Assembly (NCBI RefSeq): GCF_009762795.1 | Contig: NZ_CP046400.1 | Span: 2,209,501 to 2,273,500, forward strand | From: Pseudodesulfovibrio cashew | GTDB taxonomy: Bacteria > Desulfobacterota > Desulfovibrionia > Desulfovibrionales > Desulfovibrionaceae | Direction: 5' to 3' | Length of the DNA stretch: 64,000 nucleotides | In this document: positions 54,596 to 62,905 of the stretch, in pieces | Position numbering within the stretch: the first letter of the stretch is position 1 | How the letters are laid out: the number at the start of each line of letters is the position of its first letter | Made by a program: the position numbers and the translations under genes | The notes under the pieces: generated by a model | Seen by the model: only the letters and a program-made list of their open reading frames with translations | The model's database searches: none | Told to the model about the DNA's origin: nothing

Positions 54596-56842
54596 TTAGG
54601 CCCTTTCGATGTCGGCGAACTGGTCATGGATGGCCACGCCGGGGGCGCCGGCCTTGTACGCGCCCATGTCGGCGGATTCGTCGTCAACAAGGTTCTGGAC
54701 GTTGAAGTCCGAGCCCCTGCCGAACCAGGCCTCGTAGATGAGCAGGCAGTCCTCGGCCACATTGTCGGTCAGCTTGACCCGGGCCTTCTGCTCGCCCACC
54801 TTGTTGAAGACGCGGACCATGTCGAGGTCGGTGATGCCCTTCCCGGCCGCGGCCTTGGGATGCATGTAGACGAACGGCTCCTTGTTGTATTCCTTCATCC
54901 AGTCAAGGTTGACGAACTGGGAATGGATGCCGAACTTGGTGTGGGGCGTGAGCAGGCGGAACTTGTCGTAGCTCTTCCGGCCTTCCTTGAATTCCGGCAG
55001 CGCCTTGTGGCCATGCTCGGCGCACAGGTCCGACCTGAACTCGTACTTGCCGGATGGGGTGCCGAATTTCATATCGTGCCAGGAAGCGGAGGACGCGAGC
55101 TTGGCCTTGGCCGGACCTTTTTGCAGGTCGGTCCAGTCGTTGATGCCGAAGAGATCGTGGATTCCCTGGTTGAATTCCTTGGCCATCCATTCCTTGCCGT
55201 CGATTTCGGTGGGCAATGTGCAGGAGCCGGGGGAGAGCTCGTTCATCTTCTTGGATAGCGCTGCTCCGATCTCGAGGTTGGATTTGGCCTCGTGCAGGGG
55301 CTTGATGGCCTGCTCGTTTATGCTCAGCCAGTAGTGCCAATACGAGGCGTTCACGGTCCATTCCTCGAACAGGGTGGTGACCGGCAGGACGATGTCCGAG
55401 TTGGCCACGGTCTCGTTGAAGAACTGGTCCACGGTGACGACCATCTCCAGCGTGTCGAACGCCTTTTGCAGTTTCGGCCGGTCGAAATCCTGCCCGAACG
55501 GGTTCTTGCAGGAGACCCACAACATCCGGATGGCCGGGTCCTTGGTGTCCAGAATGGCCTGGGCTGTCTTGTTGATGTTGACGGTCCGGTCGGAGTAGTT
55601 CGTCTTCTGGTCGGCAGTCAGGTCGAATTCGCCCTTGGCCGCTGCGCCGACAAAGCCCACCGACCCTTCCGGCTGCTTCTGGATGAAGGCGTTGTAGTTG
55701 AAGCCCCAGGTTTGCAGGTGGCCATAGCGGGCGCCGCCGCCTTCCTTGCCGATGTTGCCGGTCATGGCGACCAGGGCGTCGATGGAGCGGACGGACGCGC
55801 CTCCGTTGGTGTGGCGCTGCATGCCGTAGCCGATCCAGATGGTGGCCGGATCGGCGGTGGCGAACTCCTCGGCCACTTCCCTGATCTCCTGCGCCGGGAT
55901 GCCGCTCTGCTCGGCGGCCCATTCGACGGTAACGTTTTTTCGCAGATAGTCGGCGAATTCGTTGAAGCCATGGGCATGGCTCTCGACGAAGTCCTTGTTG
56001 ACCAATCCCTTGTCCAGGATGTGCCGCGCCATGCCGAGGGCCAGCGCGCCGTCACTGGCGGTCTTGGGCTGCCAGTATACATCGCCCTTGGCTGCCGTCT
56101 GGGTAAAGACCGGGTCGATGACCACGACCTTGGCCCCTCGGCGTTTGGCCTCCTGGATGAACTTCATGGTGTGCACGGAGCACCAGGCGGGGTTCGCGCC
56201 CCAGACGATGACGTATCGGGCCTTGACCATGTCTTCGGGATCGTTGCACCACATGTTGCCCATGTCGTAGTTCTGGGCATCAATGCCGGCGGGCCAGCAG
56301 GGCGTGCCCACGAAACGGGTGGTGTATCCCAGAGAGGACATCAACCCCTCGACTCCGTAGTTGGTGATGCCGAAGTTGCCGGAATACTTTGTCATGCCAA
56401 GACCAAGCAGACTGCCGTCCTGTTTCTTGAGTTCCAGGATTTTCTTGGCGATCATGTCCATGGCTTCATCCCAGGAAACGCGGCGCCACTTGCCTGTGCG
56501 GCGGCCGTCCTGGACCATGGGATATTTGACGCGGTCCGGGCTGTAGGGGCGGCGGGTGTAGGAATACCCCTTCACGCACAGGCCGCCGTCGGTGAACGTC
56601 GATTCGGGCGCGCCCTCGACGAACTGGAGGACGCCGTCCTTGACGTAGCTCTTGATGCTACAGGTGTCGTAACAGTTTCGGGGGCAGGCGTTGCGGAACA
56701 CCTGGAATTCGTCCGGGTTGAACGCAGCCGCCTGGGCGGTGCCGGGTACCAGCAGCCGACAGGGCAGCATGGCGGCCGCACCGGCCGCCGTCATGCCTTT
56801 CAGAAACCGCCGCCTGCTCAGGGTCTGTTTTTTACTAGCCAT
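54596..56842 (-). CDS. dmsA: DMSO reductase-family molybdoenzyme catalytic subunit
   Basis: 748 residues with a Tat signal (SRRRFLKGMT). A [4Fe-4S] site is formed by ACPRNCYDTC and CVKG. Bis-MGD pterin contacts such as WGANPAWC and GHKALPEF/LTPHTKFGIHSQF are present. The exact Mo ligand cannot be fixed by eye; a Cys occurs in VGTPCWPAG. With B and C subunits and a TorD-like chaperone this is a DmsABC-type respiratory enzyme, but polysulfide, thiosulfate or another S/N-oxide is possible. The operon order is torD-A-B-C. Confidence 0.82.
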   Translation of the reverse strand: MASKKQTLSRRRFLKGMTAAGAAAMLPCRLLVPGTAQAAAFNPDEFQVFRNACPRNCYDTCSIKSYVKDGVLQFVEGAPESTFTDGGLCVKGYSYTRRPYSPDRVKYPMVQDGRRTGKWRRVSWDEAMDMIAKKILELKKQDGSLLGLGMTKYSGNFGITNYGVEGLMSSLGYTTRFVGTPCWPAGIDAQNYDMGNMWCNDPEDMVKARYVIVWGANPAWCSVHTMKFIQEAKRRGAKVVVIDPVFTQTAAKGDVYWQPKTASDGALALGMARHILDKGLVNKDFVESHAHGFNEFADYLRKNVTVEWAAEQSGIPAQEIREVAEEFATADPATIWIGYGMQRHTNGGASVRSIDALVAMTGNIGKEGGGARYGHLQTWGFNYNAFIQKQPEGSVGFVGAAAKGEFDLTADQKTNYSDRTVNINKTAQAILDTKDPAIRMLWVSCKNPFGQDFDRPKLQKAFDTLEMVVTVDQFFNETVANSDIVLPVTTLFEEWTVNASYWHYWLSINEQAIKPLHEAKSNLEIGAALSKKMNELSPGSCTLPTEIDGKEWMAKEFNQGIHDLFGINDWTDLQKGPAKAKLASSASWHDMKFGTPSGKYEFRSDLCAEHGHKALPEFKEGRKSYDKFRLLTPHTKFGIHSQFVNLDWMKEYNKEPFVYMHPKAAAGKGITDLDMVRVFNKVGEQKARVKLTDNVAEDCLLIYEAWFGRGSDFNVQNLVDDESADMGAYKAGAPGVAIHDQFADIERA

Positions 56843-56877
56843 ATTCTCCTCCTCTCAATCTCCGTTGAAAGTTTCCT

Positions 56878-57432
56878 CTACGATTTAATGAGTCCGGCTT
56901 CAGCCTGTGCCGACTTGAGCCACCTGGTCAGGGCCTCCACCGCCAACATCACCGGCTCGCTGACGCCGGACTGTTCCTGCACTGCGGCGGCGAAGCATGG
57001 AATCCAGCCGTTCATGTGCTCGCCGATGAACCAGGCCTTGAGTCGCTCGACTGCTTCGTCCGCGTCTTTCTCGCAGCCGAGAGCCGTGACGGCGTCCAAC
57101 TCGAAGGCGAGATGGTCGTCAGGCGTGGCGTTCATGTCGGGAACTTCGAGGCCGAGGGCGCGATACGCCTCCCGCACCTCAAGGGTTGCTTTTCCCATGA
57201 GCTGGGGTTTCTCCGCATAAGCAGAGGCATAGGGTGGAGCCGGGATGGCGGCAGGACCGACAAACAGACGGTTGAAGTCGTATTCGACTTCGCGCCAATC
57301 CGTTTCTCCGGTCATGGGCAGGTTGAAATGCCGACTGATGCCGGCTGATGCCGTGCGCAGGTCTTCGGCATCGACGGATGCGAAAAAGTCCCGCAGCGCG
57401 GACGCTTGTTCGGAAAAAATTACGTTATCCAT
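56878..57432 (-). CDS. TorD/DmsD-family molybdoenzyme chaperone
   Basis: 184 residues from ATG 57432 (RBS GGAGG); an upstream ATG has no RBS. The helical protein has the TorD family motif YDFNRLFVGPAAIPAPPYASAY and DDHLAFELDAV. Such chaperones bind the Tat signal of the matching molybdoenzyme and help insert its cofactor. It is directly upstream of dmsA (35 bases). Confidence 0.85.
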   Translation of the reverse strand: MDNVIFSEQASALRDFFASVDAEDLRTASAGISRHFNLPMTGETDWREVEYDFNRLFVGPAAIPAPPYASAYAEKPQLMGKATLEVREAYRALGLEVPDMNATPDDHLAFELDAVTALGCEKDADEAVERLKAWFIGEHMNGWIPCFAAAVQEQSGVSEPVMLAVEALTRWLKSAQAEAGLIKS

Positions 57433-57527
57433 GTGTAAAACACCTCCACATGCCAATATACAGATCTGACGATTAGTCAGTAGTATTTTTGAGAGGTGGG
57501 ATAACAGACGGGAAAATGGGGATAGAA

Positions 57528-57547
57528 TGGGTATGTGTGTCTACCCA
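57528..57547 (-). promoter_or_regulatory. TGGGTA-N8-TACCCA site before the dms-like operon
   Basis: A perfect 6-bp inverted repeat immediately after the LuxR-type gene and about 95 bases upstream of the chaperone start. TACCCA also occurs twice, 11 bases apart, before the LuxR-type gene (58901-58917), so that regulator may bind both. Confidence 0.45.
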
Positions 57548-57548
57548 A

Positions 57549-58883
57549 TCAAAGGGGAACTCCCTGGGTCTTGAGATGAGCGTAGAGGCTTACACTCTTG
57601 CCATGCAGGCCGAGCTTGCGGCGAATGTTTTTTCTGTGAGTTTGCACGGTTTCGAGCGAAATGTTGAGGCTGCCCGCGATGTCCTTGGACGGGTACCCGG
57701 CTTGGATGAACTGGCACACGCGTGTTTCCATGTGGGTCAGTTTGAGCAGGAGCGGGTCGGTGGCTTTGCTGCCGGGGGCCAGCCGTGTCAGCTGATCCCT
57801 GACCACGGTGATGTATCCCTTGCGGATGGCGGCGTCTTCTTCGTTCTCTATCCTGTCCAGGGCGGGGATTACCTGGTTGTTCACCTTGGTGGAGACTTCC
57901 TTGAGCAGCTCGTCCCGTTCCTTGTCGATGCTCTGCAGCACATTGCGCAGAGTAATGTTCATCTCCTCGAGGTGTTCCTTTTCCTTGCGCAACGCCTCGG
58001 TCCGATCGGAAACCACCCGTTCCAGAGCCTCGCGCTGGGTGGCGTGGGCGGTGACGTTGGTCAGCATGATCATGTATTCGTCGCTGGCCATGCTGACATT
58101 GCCGATGGGCGTGATCTGCAGGCGGTACACCGAATCGTTGTCAAAGGGGCTCGTTTCGCACGAAATACCGATCGGATAGTACTTGAGCATATCTTCCATG
58201 GATTGCCCCTCCATGGACAGGGCTTCCCAGACGGGCCTGCCCAGAACGGTTTGATCCGAGGTTACCGCCTCCACCGCCTTGTTGACGTTTGTGACGATAC
58301 CGCCGTTGTCCACCACGAGGATGAGGTCGGAGGTGGAGTCGAGGATGTTCTCGTAGCGGCATTTCTGCAACGTAAGGAGTCTGTTGGCTTCGTCCAGTTT
58401 CCGGGAAGCGATGTCGGGCAGGGTGCGGGTCCAGTCCCTGACGAAGAGCACCTCGAGTGCGTCGCCGTAGAGCTTGATGAACCGGCGGGCCTGCACCTTG
58501 CTTTCGTAAGACCCCTCCATTTTTTCTATGACGTCGATGAGGCTTTGGATGAAGGTTTTGAAACAGCCCAGGTACATATCGGCGGTGATGCCGCGCATGC
58601 GGTGCCGCCGTGCCGATTCGATCTGGCGCTGTCCCCAGTCATCCTCGTGTCGGATGAGCCAGGAGAAATCCGGGGCCGTGAACCCCTTATCCCAATGCTG
58701 CCGCATGGGTGCCAGAAAATCGCTGAGTGCCAACAGGCAGTCGTCCCGCTTGGCGGTCGTGTGCTCCAGATACCCGGCCTGCTCCATGCGGACGGACCAG
58801 CGTTCGAGGAAGAACGCCTCCTCGTCCACAAGCGATTCGATCATGTCCCAGTAATATTTTTGCTGCTCGCTTCGGCTCTTCAT
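57549..58883 (-). CDS. PAS-domain LuxR-type transcriptional regulator
   Basis: 444 residues: an N-terminal helical sensor (about 1-165) of unknown type, a PAS domain (about 175-290, ILDSTSDLILVVDNGGIVTNVNKA), a coiled-coil linker (about 290-340) and a C-terminal LuxR-type HTH (SKDIAGSLNISLETVQTHRKNIRRKLGL). It stands just upstream of the torD-dmsABC-like operon in the same direction and is a likely regulator of it. No receiver or ATPase domain. Confidence 0.82.
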   Translation of the reverse strand: MKSRSEQQKYYWDMIESLVDEEAFFLERWSVRMEQAGYLEHTTAKRDDCLLALSDFLAPMRQHWDKGFTAPDFSWLIRHEDDWGQRQIESARRHRMRGITADMYLGCFKTFIQSLIDVIEKMEGSYESKVQARRFIKLYGDALEVLFVRDWTRTLPDIASRKLDEANRLLTLQKCRYENILDSTSDLILVVDNGGIVTNVNKAVEAVTSDQTVLGRPVWEALSMEGQSMEDMLKYYPIGISCETSPFDNDSVYRLQITPIGNVSMASDEYMIMLTNVTAHATQREALERVVSDRTEALRKEKEHLEEMNITLRNVLQSIDKERDELLKEVSTKVNNQVIPALDRIENEEDAAIRKGYITVVRDQLTRLAPGSKATDPLLLKLTHMETRVCQFIQAGYPSKDIAGSLNISLETVQTHRKNIRRKLGLHGKSVSLYAHLKTQGVPL

Positions 58884-58900
58884 GGTGACTTTATCCTTTA

Positions 58901-58917
58901 TACCCAGTGGCTACCCA
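58901..58917. promoter_or_regulatory. TACCCA direct repeats upstream of the PAS-LuxR gene
   Basis: TACCCA at 58901-58906 and 58912-58917, one helical turn (11 bases) apart, within 18-34 bases of the LuxR-type start and in the gap shared with the divergent secreted-protein gene. Confidence 0.4.
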
Positions 58918-58955
58918 TATCTTGCAATATACGCCAACAGGGATATTATCAAGGC

Positions 58956-59369
58956 ATGAATAGACACTTTCGGAACACAAACCTTCTGGTGCTCGGCTTT
59001 CTCTTGCTTCTCTGCTCGATTTCCTTCTCCGTCCCCGCCTTGGCGGCCGAGAGTGGAGTCGCATCCGATGCCGAGCTCGAGGTCAGCGGGGAGTTGCGGG
59101 TTGGCCAGCCTGTTACAGCCGCTTTCGATCTCAAGGGATACAGGATTTCCACGGGGGCATACGCGTCCATCAACGTGCGATTCGAGCAAAAGCCTGACGG
59201 TATCGATCCCAAGGTCAAAACCGGGTACCCGAAAACAATTCTGTTCTTCAACACTCCTGGCGCCTACCGCATCACTTTCATCCTCAATGAAGTCAGCAAG
59301 CCGAGCTGTGGTGGGGTGAACGCCAAGCCATTGCTGGAAAAAACCATCGAACTTCTGATCTCCGAATAG
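58956..59369 (+). CDS. secreted protein of unknown function
   Basis: 137 residues from ATG 58956 (weak RBS AAGG). A signal peptide (MNRHFRNTNLLVLGFLLLLC to about ALAAES) is followed by a beta-rich domain with a Gly-Ala pattern (GELRVGQPVTAAFDLKGY; FFNTPGAYRITFILNEV) and one Cys. The pattern resembles small periplasmic immunoglobulin-like domains but I cannot name a family. Divergent from the PAS-LuxR gene. Confidence 0.6.
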   Translation: MNRHFRNTNLLVLGFLLLLCSISFSVPALAAESGVASDAELEVSGELRVGQPVTAAFDLKGYRISTGAYASINVRFEQKPDGIDPKVKTGYPKTILFFNTPGAYRITFILNEVSKPSCGGVNAKPLLEKTIELLISE

Positions 59370-59382
59370 CTGCCAAGCGGCA

Positions 59383-59661
59383 GTGTCAGACGTTACGCCC
59401 GCCGACGAGAAGCTGATCTGGGCGCACTTCCTCCTCGGCGACTCCCACTGGTACGCCGCCGAGTTCGACGGCAAGGACACGTTCTTCGGCTACGCGGTCC
59501 TGAACGGCGACATGATGAACTCGGAGTGGGGATACTTCTCGCTGGCCGAGCTGACAGAACTCAGGGTGGGGCCGTTCGTGGTCTGCGTCGAGGACGGATG
59601 GCGGGTGCGTGAGTTTAAGGAGGTCATGTCGGAACGGCACGGAGGGGGATGGAATGGCTGA
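59383..59661 (+). CDS. DUF2958-like protein, first of two tandem copies
   Basis: 92 residues from GTG 59383, without a clear RBS, so the start is uncertain. The core (WAHFLLGDSHWYAAEFDG, FFGYAVLNGD, SEWGYFSLAEL) matches DUF2958, a small domain of unknown function often found on plasmids and integrative elements. It overlaps the next gene, a diverged copy of itself, by eight bases. Confidence 0.65.
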   Translation: MSDVTPADEKLIWAHFLLGDSHWYAAEFDGKDTFFGYAVLNGDMMNSEWGYFSLAELTELRVGPFVVCVEDGWRVREFKEVMSERHGGGWNG

Positions 59662-59968
59662 CGGGTTCCGGCGGCACGAGTCAAAGATGCCCAGGCTAGG
59701 CGAGACAGATGGCGTCCCCCTCAAGGACAAGGAGATATGGTTGCACTTCTTCCGGTTAGAATCGGACTCTCACTGGATGGCGGCAGAGACCAACGGCAGG
59801 GGGCTGTACTTCGGCTGCGTCGTCCTGGGCGGCGACTTCGATGACGCCGAGTGGGCCTACTTCACCCTTGCCGAGATGGGGATCGCGCCGGGGTTGATGG
59901 TCCTGTGCCGCAAGGCCGTGAAGCGTTTCGAGGATGTTACTGTAGAAGTATGGAAGGGATCACCATAA
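59654..59968 (+). CDS. DUF2958-like protein, second copy
   Basis: 104 residues from ATG 59654 (purine-rich GGAGGGGG just upstream). It repeats the pattern of its neighbour: WLHFFRLESDSHWMAAETNG, YFGCVVLGGDFDDAEWAYFTLAEM. The two copies are diverged, so the duplication is not recent. Function unknown; linked to mobile or accessory DNA. Confidence 0.62.
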   Translation: MADGFRRHESKMPRLGETDGVPLKDKEIWLHFFRLESDSHWMAAETNGRGLYFGCVVLGGDFDDAEWAYFTLAEMGIAPGLMVLCRKAVKRFEDVTVEVWKGSP

Positions 59969-60066
59969 AATATAAATCTAATGTGTTAATAGTGTATACG
60001 ATGACATCAAATATTTCCTGGTCTTTGTCCTCAGAGCGTTGCCCAAAAGCTCTAGGGTTGGGAGAA

Positions 60067-61383
60067 CTATTTGGATAGTGAAGAAAGAAGTTTTTTTGAA
60101 AGATTCATTGTCGCGGTGGTTTTGCGTTTAGCTGAGGTGTCTAGTAGTTTTTTTACCGTAGGATTGGCTGGTTGATATTGAGATAAATTATATTTTTCAA
60201 CAAGACTAAACCAGCGATCCCTAGGTTTGTCATACCATGAAAGTTTTTCCAAAATACGCCCATCAGAAGGGAAGCATTGATTGAAAAAATAAGTCCATTG
60301 GCTTTCAGAGAGGCGATCTAAAATTGTCGTTGCGGAATGTTCAGCGCCCCATGAGTGGCCCCAGCTATTGCCCAAATAGACAGAGAATACAGCAGTCATG
60401 CATTTAGCAAAAGCGGGCTCTGGTATGGTTGATCCCATTGATGCTAATGCGGAAGTGGGGGCTGGCTCATTATGGAAATTGTTCATGCCATCATGTGCTG
60501 CGAGAATTTTATTAGCTGCACGCAAGAATGAATGTGAGCGTAAAGATTCTGGAACAAAATCGAATCCATTTACTTTGATGAGTGCCTTCTTAAGGCCGAT
60601 GGTGGCAATCTCATTTCCTTCAGAATACACATTTCTATAGGTGTGTCCTACTTGCCACTTCTCTGAATTGCGTAGTTCCTGCCAGATGATAGGTAAAATG
60701 ATATTAGTATTTCCTATCGCATGTTCAAGCTCTGCACTTTTAGCTGTTTTAAGCTTGGATAAAAGAATGCTTAATGTGGTTTTTTTATAAAAATATGGAG
60801 ATGATTGTAGTACATCGATTTCAGGATCACTGATCTTAAATGTGTAGTTGGACATCCGGTCACGAAAACTAACAAACTCATCTGGTAGATCGGATTTTGG
60901 ATGTCCTAATACGGCTTCGATTGAACTTCTAAGACAAAGGATGGCTTCTTGCTGATTCATTCCCTCGTCTTCAGCTAACTCTTGGTCTGAACTGGCGAAA
61001 TGCATTACCGTATCTAAGCTATGTTTCAATCGCATAGCCTGCGTTTGATCTATGATGCCAAGCTCTTGAGCGAGAGTAATTGCTTCATGGGATGAAATGT
61101 CCTCGGCGGAGGACGATTCATCAAGATCAGGTCGATCAAGCATTTCGCCTATGAAATCCATGCCCAGCGAGGACAGTTGCCTCTTAAGATTCGTTAAAGC
61201 TTTGGTTAGTACGAAGGTACTAGCCATTTCATAACTTCCAGCTTCAAGTGCCTGGACAATCTGTTGGGAGTCACGTGGGCTTAGCTGCTTAGAATACGAA
61301 AGGAGCGCTACCGGTTCGTTTGCATTACGAGGGATCGCCAACGCTGATCCTGTGCCCCAAAGAGCAATTTCATTTTTGGCCAT
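60067..61383 (-). CDS. unknown helical partner protein of the DAC-domain gene
   Basis: 438 residues, ATG 61383, two bases after the stop of the DAC-domain gene, so translation is probably coupled. It is AT-rich with codon use unlike its neighbours. The N-terminus MAKNEIALWGTGSALAIP is followed by mostly helical, acidic sequence (EDISSHEAITLAQELGIIDQTQAMRLKHSLDTVM), and a C-terminal half with YSEGNEIATIGLKKALIKVNGFDF and several Trp. No membrane helix and no motif known to me. As the second gene of a nucleotide-signalling cassette it could be an effector or a regulator of the cyclase. Confidence 0.65.
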   Translation of the reverse strand: MAKNEIALWGTGSALAIPRNANEPVALLSYSKQLSPRDSQQIVQALEAGSYEMASTFVLTKALTNLKRQLSSLGMDFIGEMLDRPDLDESSSAEDISSHEAITLAQELGIIDQTQAMRLKHSLDTVMHFASSDQELAEDEGMNQQEAILCLRSSIEAVLGHPKSDLPDEFVSFRDRMSNYTFKISDPEIDVLQSSPYFYKKTTLSILLSKLKTAKSAELEHAIGNTNIILPIIWQELRNSEKWQVGHTYRNVYSEGNEIATIGLKKALIKVNGFDFVPESLRSHSFLRAANKILAAHDGMNNFHNEPAPTSALASMGSTIPEPAFAKCMTAVFSVYLGNSWGHSWGAEHSATTILDRLSESQWTYFFNQCFPSDGRILEKLSWYDKPRDRWFSLVEKYNLSQYQPANPTVKKLLDTSAKRKTTATMNLSKKLLSSLSK

Positions 61384-61385
61384 GA

Positions 61386-62417
61386 TTATTCTACCTTACA
61401 CTCGATGCTTCCGTCTTGTGACTTCATAAGAACTGCTTTCAATTGATTGGGGACTAATTCTGATAAACCTAAGTAAGTCCTCTTTCTGGCTCCACCATAG
61501 ATTTGTTCCTCTTTGTCCTGATCATTAGTCGATTTGTAGAAAATTCCATAAGCAATAATATTACCAGCTGTGTCCAATAAGGTGATTCCATCACAGGATA
61601 GCATTCCGTCTAGTAGTAAAATTTGTGATTGCAGTATGTTGTGAGAGTCGATGTCATGAATTTTCTTAAATTCTTGAGCTTTATCTACTATTGAGAGAGG
61701 TTCCCGTAAAAAGATGCCTTTCGAAATCTCTTTAGGTACTTTGTTGCCATGCTTGACTATCGCAATCAGAGTTCCGTGGTTCGTTTTGAGTATCCTTTGC
61801 AATTCCCTTTTTAACAGGGCAGCGACCTCGTCCGCAATATCATCCACAACGTCACTGGCAGCTACGTCTATGAGGTTTCCAATTGGAATATCCGGATTTG
61901 TTATGTCCTTCTCCGGTGATAGCGATACAATTTTAGTGTTGCCGTGATTTCCCCCGATTAAAACCACGTTTTCAGATAGTTGCGTCGCATACACTATCGA
62001 AGTGTCGAGCTCTGGATCTAAAAATACGTCTGTGGTTGAAACCGAAAGAGGGTTTTGATTTGTCCAGATTAGGCCATATGATATTTTTTTGTCTGTTGAG
62101 TTGCGTTCTATGTATATAGCCCATCCGCCAATGGCGAGTGGAGCACATCTTTTTAAGGCTAGTTTGATGGAAGAGGCATCCAGTGTGCCAGAAGCAATAG
62201 GCAGAATCTTACCCGAAGCACTCACTTGACGCATAATCTCAATGTTTTCACAGAGGAAAACATCCGGAGTTAGGCTGTGTCCTTCTTCTTTATATGTAGC
62301 CAGTGAAGATATGAGTTGAACAATGGCATCATTTGTCAGGGCACAGGGGATATTTTCTGCGGTACAGAAATTATGGATCACTCCCTGCAGATATTCTTTA
62401 AAGCTGACCGTCGTCAC
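61386..62417 (-). CDS. protein with N-terminal sensor-like domain and diverged diadenylate cyclase (DAC) domain
   Basis: 343 residues, GTG at 62417 with GGAG upstream. The C-terminal part aligns by eye with DAC domains of DisA/CdaA: GTLIAI (215-220), ISKGIFL, CDGITLLD (Asp276-Gly, where DGA is usual), GGARKRTYLGLSE (309-320, where GTRHRAAVGISE is usual) and SQDGSIE (333-339). The order and spacing fit, but the key residues are altered (DGI, RKR). The N-terminal part (about 75-190) resembles the sensor domains that accompany DAC domains in conflict-system surveys. It would make c-di-AMP or another dinucleotide if active. AT-rich, in tandem with an unknown gene, beside tRNA-Thr: signs of horizontal origin. 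Confidence 0.65.
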   Translation of the reverse strand: MTTVSFKEYLQGVIHNFCTAENIPCALTNDAIVQLISSLATYKEEGHSLTPDVFLCENIEIMRQVSASGKILPIASGTLDASSIKLALKRCAPLAIGGWAIYIERNSTDKKISYGLIWTNQNPLSVSTTDVFLDPELDTSIVYATQLSENVVLIGGNHGNTKIVSLSPEKDITNPDIPIGNLIDVAASDVVDDIADEVAALLKRELQRILKTNHGTLIAIVKHGNKVPKEISKGIFLREPLSIVDKAQEFKKIHDIDSHNILQSQILLLDGMLSCDGITLLDTAGNIIAYGIFYKSTNDQDKEEQIYGGARKRTYLGLSELVPNQLKAVLMKSQDGSIECKVE

Positions 62418-62641
62418 TGTATCTCCACGTTTTGAGAATCCTATAAATAACTGTCATGTCAGGTGGTTGGCGTTAAAGAAGGTCCTTTTTCGTATATGAC
62501 GATAGTTTTAAAGTTGTGCTAATTCAAGTTTTATTACTGAGATTGTTGTAAAAAGAATTTTTCGAGGTGTTCGAGTACGTCCCATGAAGCTGATGTAGAT
62601 ATACACCTCAACTACCCCAGGGTCTCCCCCTGTCCCCAAAT

Positions 62642-62662
62642 GTATACCAGAGCGTATACCAG
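62642..62662. repeat. GTATACCAG direct repeats beside tRNA-Thr
   Basis: GTATACCAG at 62642-62650 and 62654-62662, one repeat every 12 bases. Located just downstream of tRNA-Thr and before the AT-rich cassette. Tandem GTATACC repeats like this flank integrase genes of elements inserted in tRNA genes, so it may be a leftover attachment region, but no integrase is present. Confidence 0.45.
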
Positions 62663-62667
62663 GGCAC

Positions 62668-62700
62668 AAAAAAAGCACTTACGACTTGTCGTAAGTGCTT
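62668..62700 (-). terminator. terminator of tRNA-Thr
   Basis: AAGCACTTACGA-CTTG-TCGTAAGTGCTT, a perfect 12-bp stem; on the minus strand it ends in a run of seven T. Confidence 0.88.
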
Positions 62701-62708
62701 GATTTCGT

Positions 62709-62784
<76 letters not shown>

Positions 62785-62905
62785 GAAACGGGAGATGATT
62801 TTTATACCGGAGAGTGAGGAGTGGTCAAGGAAAAATGCTGCGTTGCGTCCGCCGATGTGGAGCGTGCAGGGTTTGGCGCGACGGTATTGTTCTTGGAAAG
62901 GGGTG

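Noticed and set aside
57489-58955. An extended N-terminus for the secreted protein at 58956, reaching back over the PAS-LuxR gene
   Set aside because: The upstream part is antisense to a well-supported regulator gene; the signal peptide begins at 58956.
62642-62662. CRISPR array start
   Set aside because: Only two 9-base repeats with a 12-base period; no spacer-like structure, and no cas genes anywhere in the window.
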